A stretch of DNA of 64,000 nt from Pseudomonadota bacterium (GTDB taxonomy: Bacteria > Pseudomonadota > Gammaproteobacteria > Steroidobacterales > Woeseiaceae): the NCBI GenBank assembly GCA_022560695.1, contig JADFSP010000008.1:29137-93136 (forward strand). The letters are read 5' to 3'. A program made the translations under genes and the position numbers. This document shows positions 12,500 to 19,594 of the stretch, piece after piece. Each line of letters starts with the position of its first letter. Position 1 is the stretch's first letter. Under the pieces are notes generated by a model. It saw only the letters and a list, made by a program, of their open reading frames with translations, was not told the origin of the DNA and searched no databases.

Positions 12500-12967
12500 A
12501 TGAAAAAACGAGAGCTGGTCAAATGGGCCGCAATATCCGACATTCTGGAGACTGCAGTAGTGGTTGTTTCGTTGCTCTTTGTTGCGTATAGCATCAACCG
12601 CAATTCCGCAGTCCTGCAGGCCGCCAATGATAATTTTGCTTACCAGATTCAAGATCAAAGGGTTGCGGATATTGCAAACAATGCAGAACTAGCATCGATA
12701 GATCTCAGGGTAAGGAATAACGAAGAGATCTCCGAGGTTGAAAAGCATCGAATGCTGTCGCAACACCTTCGAGAGCTTAATATGTGGGAGCTTTCCTACG
12801 TCCGGCACAACCAGGGCCTGTACTCAGCCGAGCAGTGGAACAACTGGAATGGCTATTATGAGATCGGATTGACCGCGGCACTTCCTGAGAAATGGTGGGC
12901 GGAAGTTAGGCCGTGGTATCAGGATGATTTTGCAATGCATGTAGATGCTGCGTATGCCAAGAATTAA
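12500..12967 (+). CDS. Hypothetical membrane-anchored helical protein
   Basis: A 155-residue protein of unknown function. The N-terminus has a basic start (MKKRELVKW) and one membrane segment (residues ~10-33, ISDILETAVVVVSLLFVAYS), followed by INRNSAVLQAANDNFAYQ and a helical, charged domain rich in Asn, Glu and Trp, with a WWAEVRPWYQ motif near the end. ATG 12500 has a GGGGG ribosome-binding stretch about eight bases upstream; the frame extends to 12467 but without a better start. Codon use is AT-richer than in neighbouring core genes, suggesting acquisition. The layout (one N-terminal membrane helix, Gln/Arg-rich hinge, helical domain, Trp-rich end) parallels the 8878-9405 gene. Confidence 0.6.
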   Translation: MKKRELVKWAAISDILETAVVVVSLLFVAYSINRNSAVLQAANDNFAYQIQDQRVADIANNAELASIDLRVRNNEEISEVEKHRMLSQHLRELNMWELSYVRHNQGLYSAEQWNNWNGYYEIGLTAALPEKWWAEVRPWYQDDFAMHVDAAYAKN

Positions 12968-13083
12968 TTCCGACTTCAATCGGCTGACAATGGCTACTTT
13001 GGGTTTGCGATCTCAACCGGTCGATGCAACACATTGCCTCGGTAACGAGATTTTCTAAATATTATTTGCAATCGGATGATGGT

Positions 13084-13440
13084 ATGAAAATAGCCTATAC
13101 GATAATTTTGGCCATATTGACATTTCTGGCCATTTCCGCTGGCATCACAAAAGTGGTGCTAATGCAGCAGGATGTTGACTTCTTTGGTAGGTACGGTTTT
13201 TCCGATCCAATCCTCATTGCTTACGGAGTAGTTCAGCTGATTGGTGGTGTCTTACTACCATTCAACAAAACAAGATTCGTCGGAGCTGCAATCGTGGCGA
13301 TCACATTCCTTGTTTCTCTGGTGGTACTGCTGATGGACGGCAACATACCCGTAAGCATCGTCACTATCGTTATGACGCTGCTCTTGGGTGTGGTTATGAA
13401 GCAGAGTCGGAAAACTGCTCCATCGGAATTGTTGGGCTGA
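13084..13440 (+). CDS. Small four-helix membrane protein, DoxX-like
   Basis: A 118-residue hydrophobic protein with four membrane segments (about residues 5-25, 43-62, 67-87, 92-110). The QDVDFFGRYGFSDPILIAYGVVQLIGGVLL stretch resembles DoxX-type proteins, where F-x-x-x-G precedes a helix followed by GVLLL; I make this call by eye only. ATG 13084 is chosen because the upstream extension to 13024 is hydrophilic and unlike a signal sequence. It follows the 12500-12967 gene by 116 bases on the same strand and could be co-transcribed. AT-rich codon use again suggests foreign origin. Function not assignable. Confidence 0.55.
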   Translation: MKIAYTIILAILTFLAISAGITKVVLMQQDVDFFGRYGFSDPILIAYGVVQLIGGVLLPFNKTRFVGAAIVAITFLVSLVVLLMDGNIPVSIVTIVMTLLLGVVMKQSRKTAPSELLG

Positions 13441-13445
13441 TTCTG

Positions 13446-13462
13446 AGTGTTAGCGGCCTGTC
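13446..13462. repeat. Partial hairpin repeat at the island's right end
   Basis: AGTGTTAGCGGCCTGTC matches one half of the repeat copy at 10374-10401 (CCGTTAGCGGCTTGTC). It lies six bases after the last island gene. Only one arm is present. The 120 bases from here to the smr stop show nothing else recognisable. Confidence 0.4.
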
Positions 13463-13582
13463 GAACTTATAATTCACAGCAGCGCATGGCAAACCGATTG
13501 ATCGATCGCTTTTGGTGGCACCCGTCATTGAGTGTTGATCGAATCGGACATCGCCTGTCAGCTCAAATGACGACTATCACAG

Positions 13583-14134
13583 CTAGGGCCGCTCCAGCAG
13601 CACGTAAAGCGCCCCGGTGCCGCCATCGACCTGGCGCGCAGAGACGAAGGCGAGCACGGTGTCCCGTTGTCGCAGCCAACGATTGACCCTTTGTTTCAAC
13701 ACAGGGCCTTTATGGCCCGAGCCAAGCCCTTTGCCGTGTACGACACGAACGCAAAGCTGGCCGTGTTCGGCGCAGTCGTCGATGAAATCTGCGAGCCTCG
13801 GCTTGGCTTCCGCAACGGTCATGCCGTGCAGATCGATCTCTGCCTGAATGCTGAAGCGTCCGCGTCCCAGTTTACGCATCGTTCGCCGGCCGACCGACGG
13901 CCGGTGGAAGAACAGGTGGTCGGCATTGCTTTCCTCGATCGTATCGATATCGGCGGCGAGGGTCGCGCGCAGGGCATCCGATTCGTCGGCGCGCGAAAAT
14001 CGCGCTTTCGGCGTGCGCTTCCGGGATGGCAATGCTGCCCGCTTTTCTGCCTGCAGCGGTTTGGTTCCCGATATGGCTCGTCGAAACAAATCGGTCTCGT
14101 CATCAGACTGGCCATCGGTCTCGTTGTTGGTCAC
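13583..14134 (-). CDS. Smr/MutS2 domain endonuclease-like protein
   Basis: A 183-residue protein with a C-terminal Smr domain (residues ~98-180) carrying the conserved IDLHGMTVAEA and VRVVHGKGLGSG motifs. Stand-alone Smr proteins are RNA or DNA nucleases; the E. coli member SmrB cleaves mRNA at collided ribosomes (family knowledge). The N-terminal ~90 residues are charged and probably disordered, as in SmrA/SmrB. GTG 14134 is preferred because GGAGG (14142-14146) sits seven bases before it; an ATG at 14173 would overlap the promoter. It is transcribed divergently from surE. Whether it is SmrA- or SmrB-type is not decided. Confidence 0.88.
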   Translation of the reverse strand: MTNNETDGQSDDETDLFRRAISGTKPLQAEKRAALPSRKRTPKARFSRADESDALRATLAADIDTIEESNADHLFFHRPSVGRRTMRKLGRGRFSIQAEIDLHGMTVAEAKPRLADFIDDCAEHGQLCVRVVHGKGLGSGHKGPVLKQRVNRWLRQRDTVLAFVSARQVDGGTGALYVLLERP

Positions 14135-14175
14135 AGCATCGCCTCCGTTTGGGGTATGGCGCAGCAATAACATTA

Positions 14176-14204
14176 AGTATAGTGAGCGCGTCGCAAGCAG
14201 CCAA
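14176..14204 (-). promoter_or_regulatory. Sigma-70 promoter for smr
   Basis: On the minus strand TTGGCT (14199-14204) and TATACT (14176-14181) are separated by exactly 17 bases. Transcription would begin near 14170 and give a leader of about 35 bases that contains the GGAGG ribosome site for the GTG at 14134. The position agrees with choosing GTG 14134 rather than ATG 14173. Confidence 0.55.
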
Positions 14205-14230
14205 ACGGACAGGCACCCGGTTCAACAACG

Positions 14231-14974
14231 ATGAAAATCCTCGTAAGCAACGACGACGGCTTCCTTGCAACCGGAATCAACGTTTTGACAGAGGCGTTGG
14301 CAGAAATTGCCGATGTCGTCGTCGTAGCGCCGGATCGAAATCGTTCGGCCGCAAGCAACTCGTTGACGGTGCATTCGCCACTGCGCATATCAAAGATCGC
14401 TGAAAACCGCTACAGCGTGGATGGCACACCGTCCGACTGTGTACATCTCGCGCTGACAGGGTTGCTCGACGACGAGCCTGATCTCGTCGTATCCGGCATC
14501 AATCATGGCGCCAATCTGGGCGACGACGTGATCTACTCGGGCACGGTCGCGGCGGCCATGGAGGGCCGCTTTCTGGGCCTGCCGACGATCGCCGTATCCC
14601 TGGCCGGGGATCGGCCGACGCACTTCGATACGGCGGCTCGCGTCGTCACCGAAATGGTGCAGAAGCTCGAGCGAGCGGTGCTCGCGCCCGATATAACGCT
14701 TAACGTTAATGTACCGGACAGGCCGTACGACGAACTGACCGGTGTCGTCGCAGCGCGACTGGGCTTTCGCCACAAAGCGGAGCCTGTTATTCGCACCCGG
14801 GATCCGCACGGCCGCACGATTTACTGGGTCGGACCGGCCGGCAAGGGCCAGGATGCGGGCCCGGGCACGGACTTTCATGCGATTGACCAGGGCGCCGTCG
14901 CTGTCACGCCGCTAAAGGTCGACCTGACGCGCCATGATTCCTTGCCACAGCTCACCGAGTGGCTGGCGCAGTGA
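14231..14974 (+). CDS. surE: 5'/3'-nucleotidase SurE
   Basis: Divalent-metal phosphatase acting on nucleoside 5'- and 3'-monophosphates, linked to stationary-phase survival. The metal-binding SNDDGF motif is at residues ~5-10 (Asp8-Asp9), followed by [28 protein letters not shown] and the [20 protein letters not shown] motif. Length 247 is typical. It heads the surE-pcm-yqaA-nlpD-rpoS block, the standard gammaproteobacterial stationary-phase cluster. Starts at ATG 14231 with a conserved [10 protein letters not shown] terminus. Confidence 0.97.
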   Translation: MKILVSNDDGFLATGINVLTEALAEIADVVVVAPDRNRSAASNSLTVHSPLRISKIAENRYSVDGTPSDCVHLALTGLLDDEPDLVVSGINHGANLGDDVIYSGTVAAAMEGRFLGLPTIAVSLAGDRPTHFDTAARVVTEMVQKLERAVLAPDITLNVNVPDRPYDELTGVVAARLGFRHKAEPVIRTRDPHGRTIYWVGPAGKGQDAGPGTDFHAIDQGAVAVTPLKVDLTRHDSLPQLTEWLAQ

Positions 14975-15006
14975 GTCCGGCGAGAGACTCAATACAGGGA
15001 ATTGGC

Positions 15007-15636
15007 ATGACGTCGGCACGGACGCGTGACCGTCTCGTCAGGCGACTCAAAGAGCACGGCATTCGCACCGAGGCCGTACTCAACCAGATTCGCAACGTGC
15101 CGAGGCATCTGTTCGTCGATGAGGCGCTTGCGAGTCGTGCCTACGAAGACACGGCGCTGCCGATCGGTCACGGACAGACGATCAGTCAGCCGTATGTCGT
15201 TGCGCGCATGACCGAGGCACTACTGAGCGGCTTCAACGGCGGCAATGTCCTGGAAATCGGCACCGGCTGCGGCTACCAGACCGCCGTTCTATCACCGCTG
15301 GTCAAAAAGATTTACTCGGTTGAGCGCATCCCGGCGCTGCTGAAGCGGACGCGGCGGCGCCTTCGTGAACTGGACATCTACAATGTTCAATTCCGTCCCG
15401 GCGACGGTTGGGAAGGGTGGCCGAAATATGCACCCTACGACGGCATCATTGTTGCGGCAGCGGCGTCCGTCATTCCGGAGAAGCTACTGGAACAACTCGC
15501 GCCCGCCGGACAACTCGTGATTCCGATCGGTCCGCCGGGCCGGCAGGAGCTGATGCTCGTCGTGCGAAAAGACGATCACTTCGAACAGTCATCGTTGGGC
15601 GCCGTCAGTTTCGTGCCTCTTGTGGCTGGAAAATAG
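15007..15636 (+). CDS. pcm: Protein-L-isoaspartate O-methyltransferase
   Basis: Methylates L-isoaspartyl residues in aged proteins with S-adenosylmethionine, starting their repair. The 209-residue protein shows the PIMT motifs: [30 protein letters not shown], the SAM-binding [18 protein letters not shown], and the C-terminal LVIPIG. ATG 15007 is chosen because AGGGA (14996-15000) precedes it at good distance; a GTG at 14971 overlapping the surE stop and a GTG at 14959 are longer alternatives with no conserved residues in the added part. It follows surE, its usual partner. Confidence 0.95.
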   Translation: MTSARTRDRLVRRLKEHGIRTEAVLNQIRNVPRHLFVDEALASRAYEDTALPIGHGQTISQPYVVARMTEALLSGFNGGNVLEIGTGCGYQTAVLSPLVKKIYSVERIPALLKRTRRRLRELDIYNVQFRPGDGWEGWPKYAPYDGIIVAAAASVIPEKLLEQLAPAGQLVIPIGPPGRQELMLVVRKDDHFEQSSLGAVSFVPLVAGK

Positions 15637-15701
15637 ATTATATTAATCAATATGATATCCAGTTTACTGCATGTCGTTTCGAAGTCAGGAACGAGCAGCT
15701 G

Positions 15702-16289
15702 ATGACGGCGTTGTTCGGACCTGTCTACGAGCGTGTCTTGCGTTGGTCGCGGCACCCTCACGCGGAGCGCTACCTCGCGCTCATGAGCTTCGCCGAATCG
15801 TCATTTTTCCCGGTGCCGGTCGATGTCATGCTCGCACCGATGTGCCTGGCTGACCGGCGGCGCGCATGGCGATTTGCGGCCAATGCCACCGTGTTTTCCG
15901 TGATCGGCGGGCTCACGGGCTATGCGATCGGCTACCTGGTGTTCGAAGCCATCGAACCATGGCTTGAGACCTCGCGCTACTGGGGCGCTTATCAAGTGAG
16001 TCGCGAGTGGTTTGACAGCTACGGGATTTTTGCGATATTCGTCGCCGGGTTTTCGCCGATCCCTTACAAGGTTTTTACGCTCGCCGCCGGCGTCGCGGCG
16101 TTGAATTTGCCCGGTTTCTTCTTCGCTTCGCTGATCGGCCGCGGCGCGCGATTTTTTCTCGTCGCCGCGCTGATTGTTGCAGGCGGCGACAAACTCGAGG
16201 TGTCGTTGTCGAAACACATCGAGCGTATCGGCTGGATCGTTGTGGCGCTGGCCGTTGTCGTAATCGTTTATTTCATGGTCCGATACTGA
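15702..16289 (+). CDS. YqaA family (VTT domain) membrane protein
   Basis: A 195-residue inner-membrane protein of the DedA/VTT superfamily in its YqaA branch, found between pcm and nlpD/rpoS in many gammaproteobacteria. Features: the SFAESSFFPVPVDVMLAPM motif (residues ~27-45) with the family Glu and Pro residues, GGLTGYAIGYLV, and the GFSPIPYKVFTLAAGVA motif, with about five hydrophobic segments. Relatives support membrane homeostasis or lipid scrambling, but the exact role of YqaA is not established. ATG 15702 gives a family-like N-terminus; the longer open frame from 15408 overlaps pcm and is ignored. Its TGA overlaps the nlpD ATG by one base. Confidence 0.88.
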   Translation: MTALFGPVYERVLRWSRHPHAERYLALMSFAESSFFPVPVDVMLAPMCLADRRRAWRFAANATVFSVIGGLTGYAIGYLVFEAIEPWLETSRYWGAYQVSREWFDSYGIFAIFVAGFSPIPYKVFTLAAGVAALNLPGFFFASLIGRGARFFLVAALIVAGGDKLEVSLSKHIERIGWIVVALAVVVIVYFMVRY

Positions 16290-16996
16290 TGCTGCAACAG
16301 CGCCGCCAGCGCCGGCGACGGATCGAATGCGTCTTGCTCGTGGTCGCCATGCTGGTGGTCACGGGCTGCAGCTCGGCAACGCGCTGGGACGGCTATGGTG
16401 CGCAGCAACACATTGTGCGCAAGGGTGAAACCTTGTATTCGATCGCTTGGCGCTATGGCAAGAATCCGTCCGATGTCGCGCGATGGAACCGGCTCGGGGA
16501 CGGGTCGCTGATCCATCCGGGGCAGGTCATTCGCCTGGCGCCACGCGCCGCTACGACTGCGCGATCGGGTCCGTCGACAGCCCGGCGCGCCGATCGATCA
16601 TTGCCGAAAATCCCCGCCGAACCACCGCCGGCCTGGGCATGGCCCACACGCGGACGCATCAACGTGGAATTCGGCGCAAAACCGGGTACCGGAACCGGTG
16701 TGCTGATCAATGGCCGGGCCGGTCAGCCCGTCGTTGCCGCCGCATCCGGGCGTGTTGTCTATGCGGGCGGTGGACTCATTGGCTATGGTCAGCTTATTAT
16801 CCTGAAACACAACGACACCTACCTGAGTGCCTACGGGTACAACGCGTCATTGCGGGTCAAAGAAGGACAGGCGATAAAAAAAGGCCAGCAAATTGCGACG
16901 ATGGGAGAGGGGCCGGAACGCAAGCCGCGACTGCATTTTGAAATCAGGCGCAATGGCAAGCCGGTTAACCCGCGACAATACTTGCCCGCGAGATAA
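16289..16996 (+). CDS. nlpD: NlpD-like lipoprotein, LysM and degenerate M23 (LytM) domains
   Basis: Outer-membrane lipoprotein that in E. coli activates the amidase AmiC for daughter-cell separation. After an Arg-rich start and hydrophobic signal segment, a lipobox VVTGC places the lipidated Cys at residue 27. A LysM domain (residues ~40-84, [17 protein letters not shown]) binds peptidoglycan, a Pro/Arg-rich linker follows, and an M23/LytM domain spans ~125-232. The M23 zinc ligands are not conserved (no HxxxD, GYN in place of the usual HL motif, and LHFEIR lacking the first His of HxH), so it should act as an activator and not a peptidase. It immediately precedes rpoS, whose promoter commonly lies within nlpD. 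Confidence 0.92.
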   Translation: MLQQRRQRRRRIECVLLVVAMLVVTGCSSATRWDGYGAQQHIVRKGETLYSIAWRYGKNPSDVARWNRLGDGSLIHPGQVIRLAPRAATTARSGPSTARRADRSLPKIPAEPPPAWAWPTRGRINVEFGAKPGTGTGVLINGRAGQPVVAAASGRVVYAGGGLIGYGQLIILKHNDTYLSAYGYNASLRVKEGQAIKKGQQIATMGEGPERKPRLHFEIRRNGKPVNPRQYLPAR

Positions 16997-17049
16997 TTCG
17001 ACTTACTGCTGAGATCGAGACGTCGCCCTGCGTTAACGGGAAAGCAGAA

Positions 17050-17997
17050 GTGGGTGCACGGCAGCAGCACAACGGATCGTCCCAGCGAACGCCGGGTTCC
17101 GGCGCCGGCGGCGCCGTTGTGAACAAGCTTCGCAATTTTGTGGCCAGCAGTGACACGGTTGCAGTGCGGTCGCATGATGCGACGCGCCTGTACCTGAGCG
17201 AGATCGGCGCCTCACCACTGCTCACGGCCGATGAAGAGAAATATTATTCGCGGCGTGCGCTGCAGGGTGATCAGGCGGCGCGCCAGCGCATGATCGAGAG
17301 TAACCTGCGCCTGGTCGTCAAGATTGCGCGGCGTTACTTCAATCGTGGCCTGCCGCTGCTCGACCTGATCGAGGAGGGGAATCTCGGCCTGATTCACGCC
17401 GTGAAGAAATTCGACCCCGAGCGCGGGTTTCGATTTTCAACCTACGCGACATGGTGGATTCGACAGACGATCGAGCGAGCAATCATGAACCAGTCCGGTG
17501 CGGTCCGGCTGCCGATTCATATCATCAAGGACATCAACAGTTGCTTGCGGGCCGCGCGGGTGCTCCGCCAGCAACAGGACTGTGCGCCAACAACAGCCGA
17601 CATTGCGGAATATCTCGAGCGCGATGTTGCCGACGTGCAACGCCTGCTTGGCTTGCACGATCGTATGACGCTGCGTTCGAGCAGCAGCGACGATGACAGC
17701 CTGGAGCCTCTGGAGCGGCTCAGGGCCAGGCGAGATGCTGAGCCACCGCGCCGTGCACAACAGGACCACGTCAATGAAATCGTTGACCACTGGCTGTGTG
17801 AGCTTGGCGACAAGCAGCGTGCTGTCGTTGAAAGGCGATTCGGCTTGCACGGCTATCATCGGGAAACGCTGGAAAAGATCGGCGAGGAGATTGGCGTCAC
17901 GCGAGAGCGTGTACGGCAGATACAACTTGATGCGCTCAAGAATATGCGTGCCATGATGGAAAGCCACGGCATATTCGGCGACACAATCCTGGATTGA
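17050..17997 (+). CDS. rpoS: RNA polymerase sigma factor RpoS
   Basis: Stationary-phase/general-stress sigma factor of the sigma-70 family. The 315-residue protein has region 1.2 ([20 protein letters not shown], ~43-62), region 2 with [38 protein letters not shown] and [18 protein letters not shown], region 3, and region 4 with the helix-turn-helix [20 protein letters not shown]. Region 1.1 is absent, as in RpoS and unlike RpoD. GTG 17050 gives a short variable tail; a GTG at 17119 is an alternative. Position directly after nlpD supports RpoS over other group 2 sigma factors. Confidence 0.96.
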   Translation: MGARQQHNGSSQRTPGSGAGGAVVNKLRNFVASSDTVAVRSHDATRLYLSEIGASPLLTADEEKYYSRRALQGDQAARQRMIESNLRLVVKIARRYFNRGLPLLDLIEEGNLGLIHAVKKFDPERGFRFSTYATWWIRQTIERAIMNQSGAVRLPIHIIKDINSCLRAARVLRQQQDCAPTTADIAEYLERDVADVQRLLGLHDRMTLRSSSSDDDSLEPLERLRARRDAEPPRRAQQDHVNEIVDHWLCELGDKQRAVVERRFGLHGYHRETLEKIGEEIGVTRERVRQIQLDALKNMRAMMESHGIFGDTILD

Positions 17998-18015
17998 TCA
18001 CGTGTCGGTCACGAT

Positions 18016-18074
18016 CGGGCCTGAAGGCCTTGCTGCGGATTCTAAATACCACCGCAGGAGGGCCTTCAGGCCCG
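18016..18074. repeat. Long inverted repeat between convergent genes, probable bidirectional terminator
   Basis: The arm CGGGCCTGAAGGCC at 18016-18029, with TGCGG after it, is mirrored by CCGCAGGAGGGCCTTCAGGC ending in CCG at 18074, giving a stem of roughly 20 base pairs around a short AT-rich loop. It lies between the end of rpoS and the end of the reverse-strand Mth938-like gene. No strong T-run follows on either strand, so termination is an inference. A related half copy lies at 18562-18600. Confidence 0.6.
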
Positions 18075-18080
18075 AATCCT

Positions 18081-18449
18081 TTAATCCACGTACAGCACAG
18101 CCGCGATCCGGCGCCCTTCACCCGCCAGGACGTTAAAGGTCCGCGCCGCGGCCGGCGTATTCATGATTTCAAGACCGATGCCACGCCTCGCGAACGCAAA
18201 CATGAGTTCCCGCGGCGGAAAAATATTCTTGCGGCCGGTTCCGAGGATGATGACTTCCGGACTGGTGTCGAACAGCACCTGGAAATCGACCTCGGCCAGT
18301 GTGTGCACCGGTCCTGCGGCCCACGATTCGATGATGACTTCGGGTGTCAGCGCAACCGTAGCGCGGTAGGTCTGGCTGCCGATGCGGACAAGGTCATCCG
18401 TGACGCTGTGGATTGATATCGACGTCGATAATTCTCTTGTGAACTTCAA
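18081..18449 (-). CDS. Mth938-like domain-containing protein
   Basis: A 122-residue protein of the Mth938/DUF498 family, related to human AAMDC and NDUFAF3; the family fold is known but the bacterial function is not. The conserved central motif PEVIILGTGRKNIFPPRELMFAFARRGIGLEIMNTPAAARTFNVLAGEGRRIAAVLY covers most of the C-terminal half. The upstream part IRIGSQTY...SWAAGPVHTL is also typical. It converges on rpoS across an inverted repeat and is divergent from the rpfE-like gene, with 177 bases between them. Likely a soluble cytoplasmic protein. Confidence 0.85.
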   Translation of the reverse strand: MKFTRELSTSISIHSVTDDLVRIGSQTYRATVALTPEVIIESWAAGPVHTLAEVDFQVLFDTSPEVIILGTGRKNIFPPRELMFAFARRGIGLEIMNTPAAARTFNVLAGEGRRIAAVLYVD

Positions 18450-18561
18450 TTCCCGTTTCCGTTACCATTTGATCGTGCAGCCGCCATCTTACAAAACCCG
18501 GGCCGCCTGGCAACCATCAAAGCAGCGGTCGTGGTTGTCTTCGATCAGGCGGCACAGCAGG

Positions 18562-18600
18562 ATGGCCTTCAGGCCCGATCCTAAAGGTCCTCCTGCGGCG
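18562..18600. repeat. Half copy of the GGCCTTCAGGCCCG repeat
   Basis: GGCCTTCAGGCCCGATC (18564-18580), then CCTGCGG after a short gap, matches one arm of the 18016-18074 inverted repeat, in the spacer upstream of the rpfE-like gene. GGCCT-TC-AGGCC is itself a small palindrome. It is probably a dispersed extragenic element; any effect on the downstream promoter is unknown. Confidence 0.5.
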
Positions 18601-18626
18601 CTGACGAAAACGAAACGAAACGACCA

Positions 18627-19586
18627 GTGACAGAATCTTATGACAAATCGGCGGCCGTAGTCGTGCTGCCCGCCGTCGCTAACGGTCGCCTGCAGAACGA
18701 CAAGTTGCGGCGCTGGTTGTCACGGTCAGCGATCGAAGCCATGCCGGGGCCTGTGGAATGGCTCACGAGCGTTCTACAAGTCCTGGGCCTCCCGTACCCT
18801 GACGAGGGTTGCGCGGCCCTGCGCATGTGGGGTCAGACCGGCGATCGACCCGCTGTCTGGATCGCGGCAGCCGATCCGGTCTATCTCGAGCCGCGGCTCG
18901 ATCACCTGTGTCTGCATGCGCTGGGTCGCGCCGGTGTGCCGACATCCGACCTGAGATCGCTCATCGACCACTTGCAACGCACGCTGGCCCCGGGGAGCGA
19001 TTTCAGCTTCGCGCGTGTCGGGTCCTGCGGCTACCTGCGCGCTGGGCAAGCAATTGCAACGGCCAGCCTGCCGGCCTATGCAATTGACCAGTGCGCACCG
19101 AGCGAATTCATGCCGTCCGGCAAGGAAGCTGCCGGGTATCGGGCGTTGATTTCGGAGGTGGAAATGGCGTTACACGATCATGACGTCAATACGTGCCGCG
19201 AGCGGGCGGGGCAGCAGCCCGTCAATTCGATGTGGTTATGGGGCGGTGGTTGCGCACCCGAGCAACGGACGACGCCGCATCCACCGCTGTTTGCCGACGA
19301 TCCACTGCTGCGAGGTCACTGGTACAGTGTGACCGGCGTAGTTGATCGCTGGCCCGGCAGTATCGGCGATTGTTTGTCCGCCTCCGTTGCGGGTTTTGTT
19401 GCCGTAACGCCCGAATTTGAAGATCATGACGGTGCCATGGAATCGTGGTTGCGCGAGCTGCGCGAGGCACTGCATTCAGGGCGGCTCAGTCGCCTCACAT
19501 TGCTGTTTCGAGATGGCATTCGCGCCGATGTCGTGCGTTCGCATGCGTTGCGATTCTGGCGCCGCGGCTCGCCGCTGCTGGACTGA
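18627..19586 (+). CDS. RpfE-type protein of unknown function
   Basis: A 319-residue protein of the family called RpfE in Xanthomonas (also annotated, without support, as a phosphoglycerate mutase). The recognisable features are ADPVYLEP (~residues 82-89), a central variable part and the family motif VNSMWLWGGG (~199-208), then VDRWPGS. No signal peptide or membrane segment is present, so it is probably cytoplasmic. Its biochemical role is not established. It lies eight bases before recJ, followed by prfB and lysS, exactly the neighbours of rpfE in the Xanthomonas rpf region, but none of the diffusible-signal genes (rpfF, rpfC, rpfG) are in this window. Confidence 0.75.
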   Translation: MTESYDKSAAVVVLPAVANGRLQNDKLRRWLSRSAIEAMPGPVEWLTSVLQVLGLPYPDEGCAALRMWGQTGDRPAVWIAAADPVYLEPRLDHLCLHALGRAGVPTSDLRSLIDHLQRTLAPGSDFSFARVGSCGYLRAGQAIATASLPAYAIDQCAPSEFMPSGKEAAGYRALISEVEMALHDHDVNTCRERAGQQPVNSMWLWGGGCAPEQRTTPHPPLFADDPLLRGHWYSVTGVVDRWPGSIGDCLSASVAGFVAVTPEFEDHDGAMESWLRELREALHSGRLSRLTLLFRDGIRADVVRSHALRFWRRGSPLLD

Positions 19587-19594
19587 TCATTGCG

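Larger units (their letters stand above)
8702..13582. other. Accessory island between truD and smr/surE
   Basis: The segment breaks the conserved order truD-surE-pcm-nlpD-rpoS. It holds five genes on both strands that have no role in that cluster, longer non-coding gaps than the rest of the window, visibly AT-richer stretches (9650-10320, 12240-13440) and about eight copies of a short hairpin repeat that is not seen elsewhere in the window. No transposase, integrase or tRNA is present, so the entry mechanism is not evident. The 176 bases from 8702 to 8877 show no gene or repeat. Boundaries are set by the flanking core genes and are approximate. Confidence 0.7.

Noticed and set aside
13447..13686. 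A 79-residue frame across the smr end
   Set aside because: It overlaps the certain smr gene antisense and has only low-complexity basic sequence.
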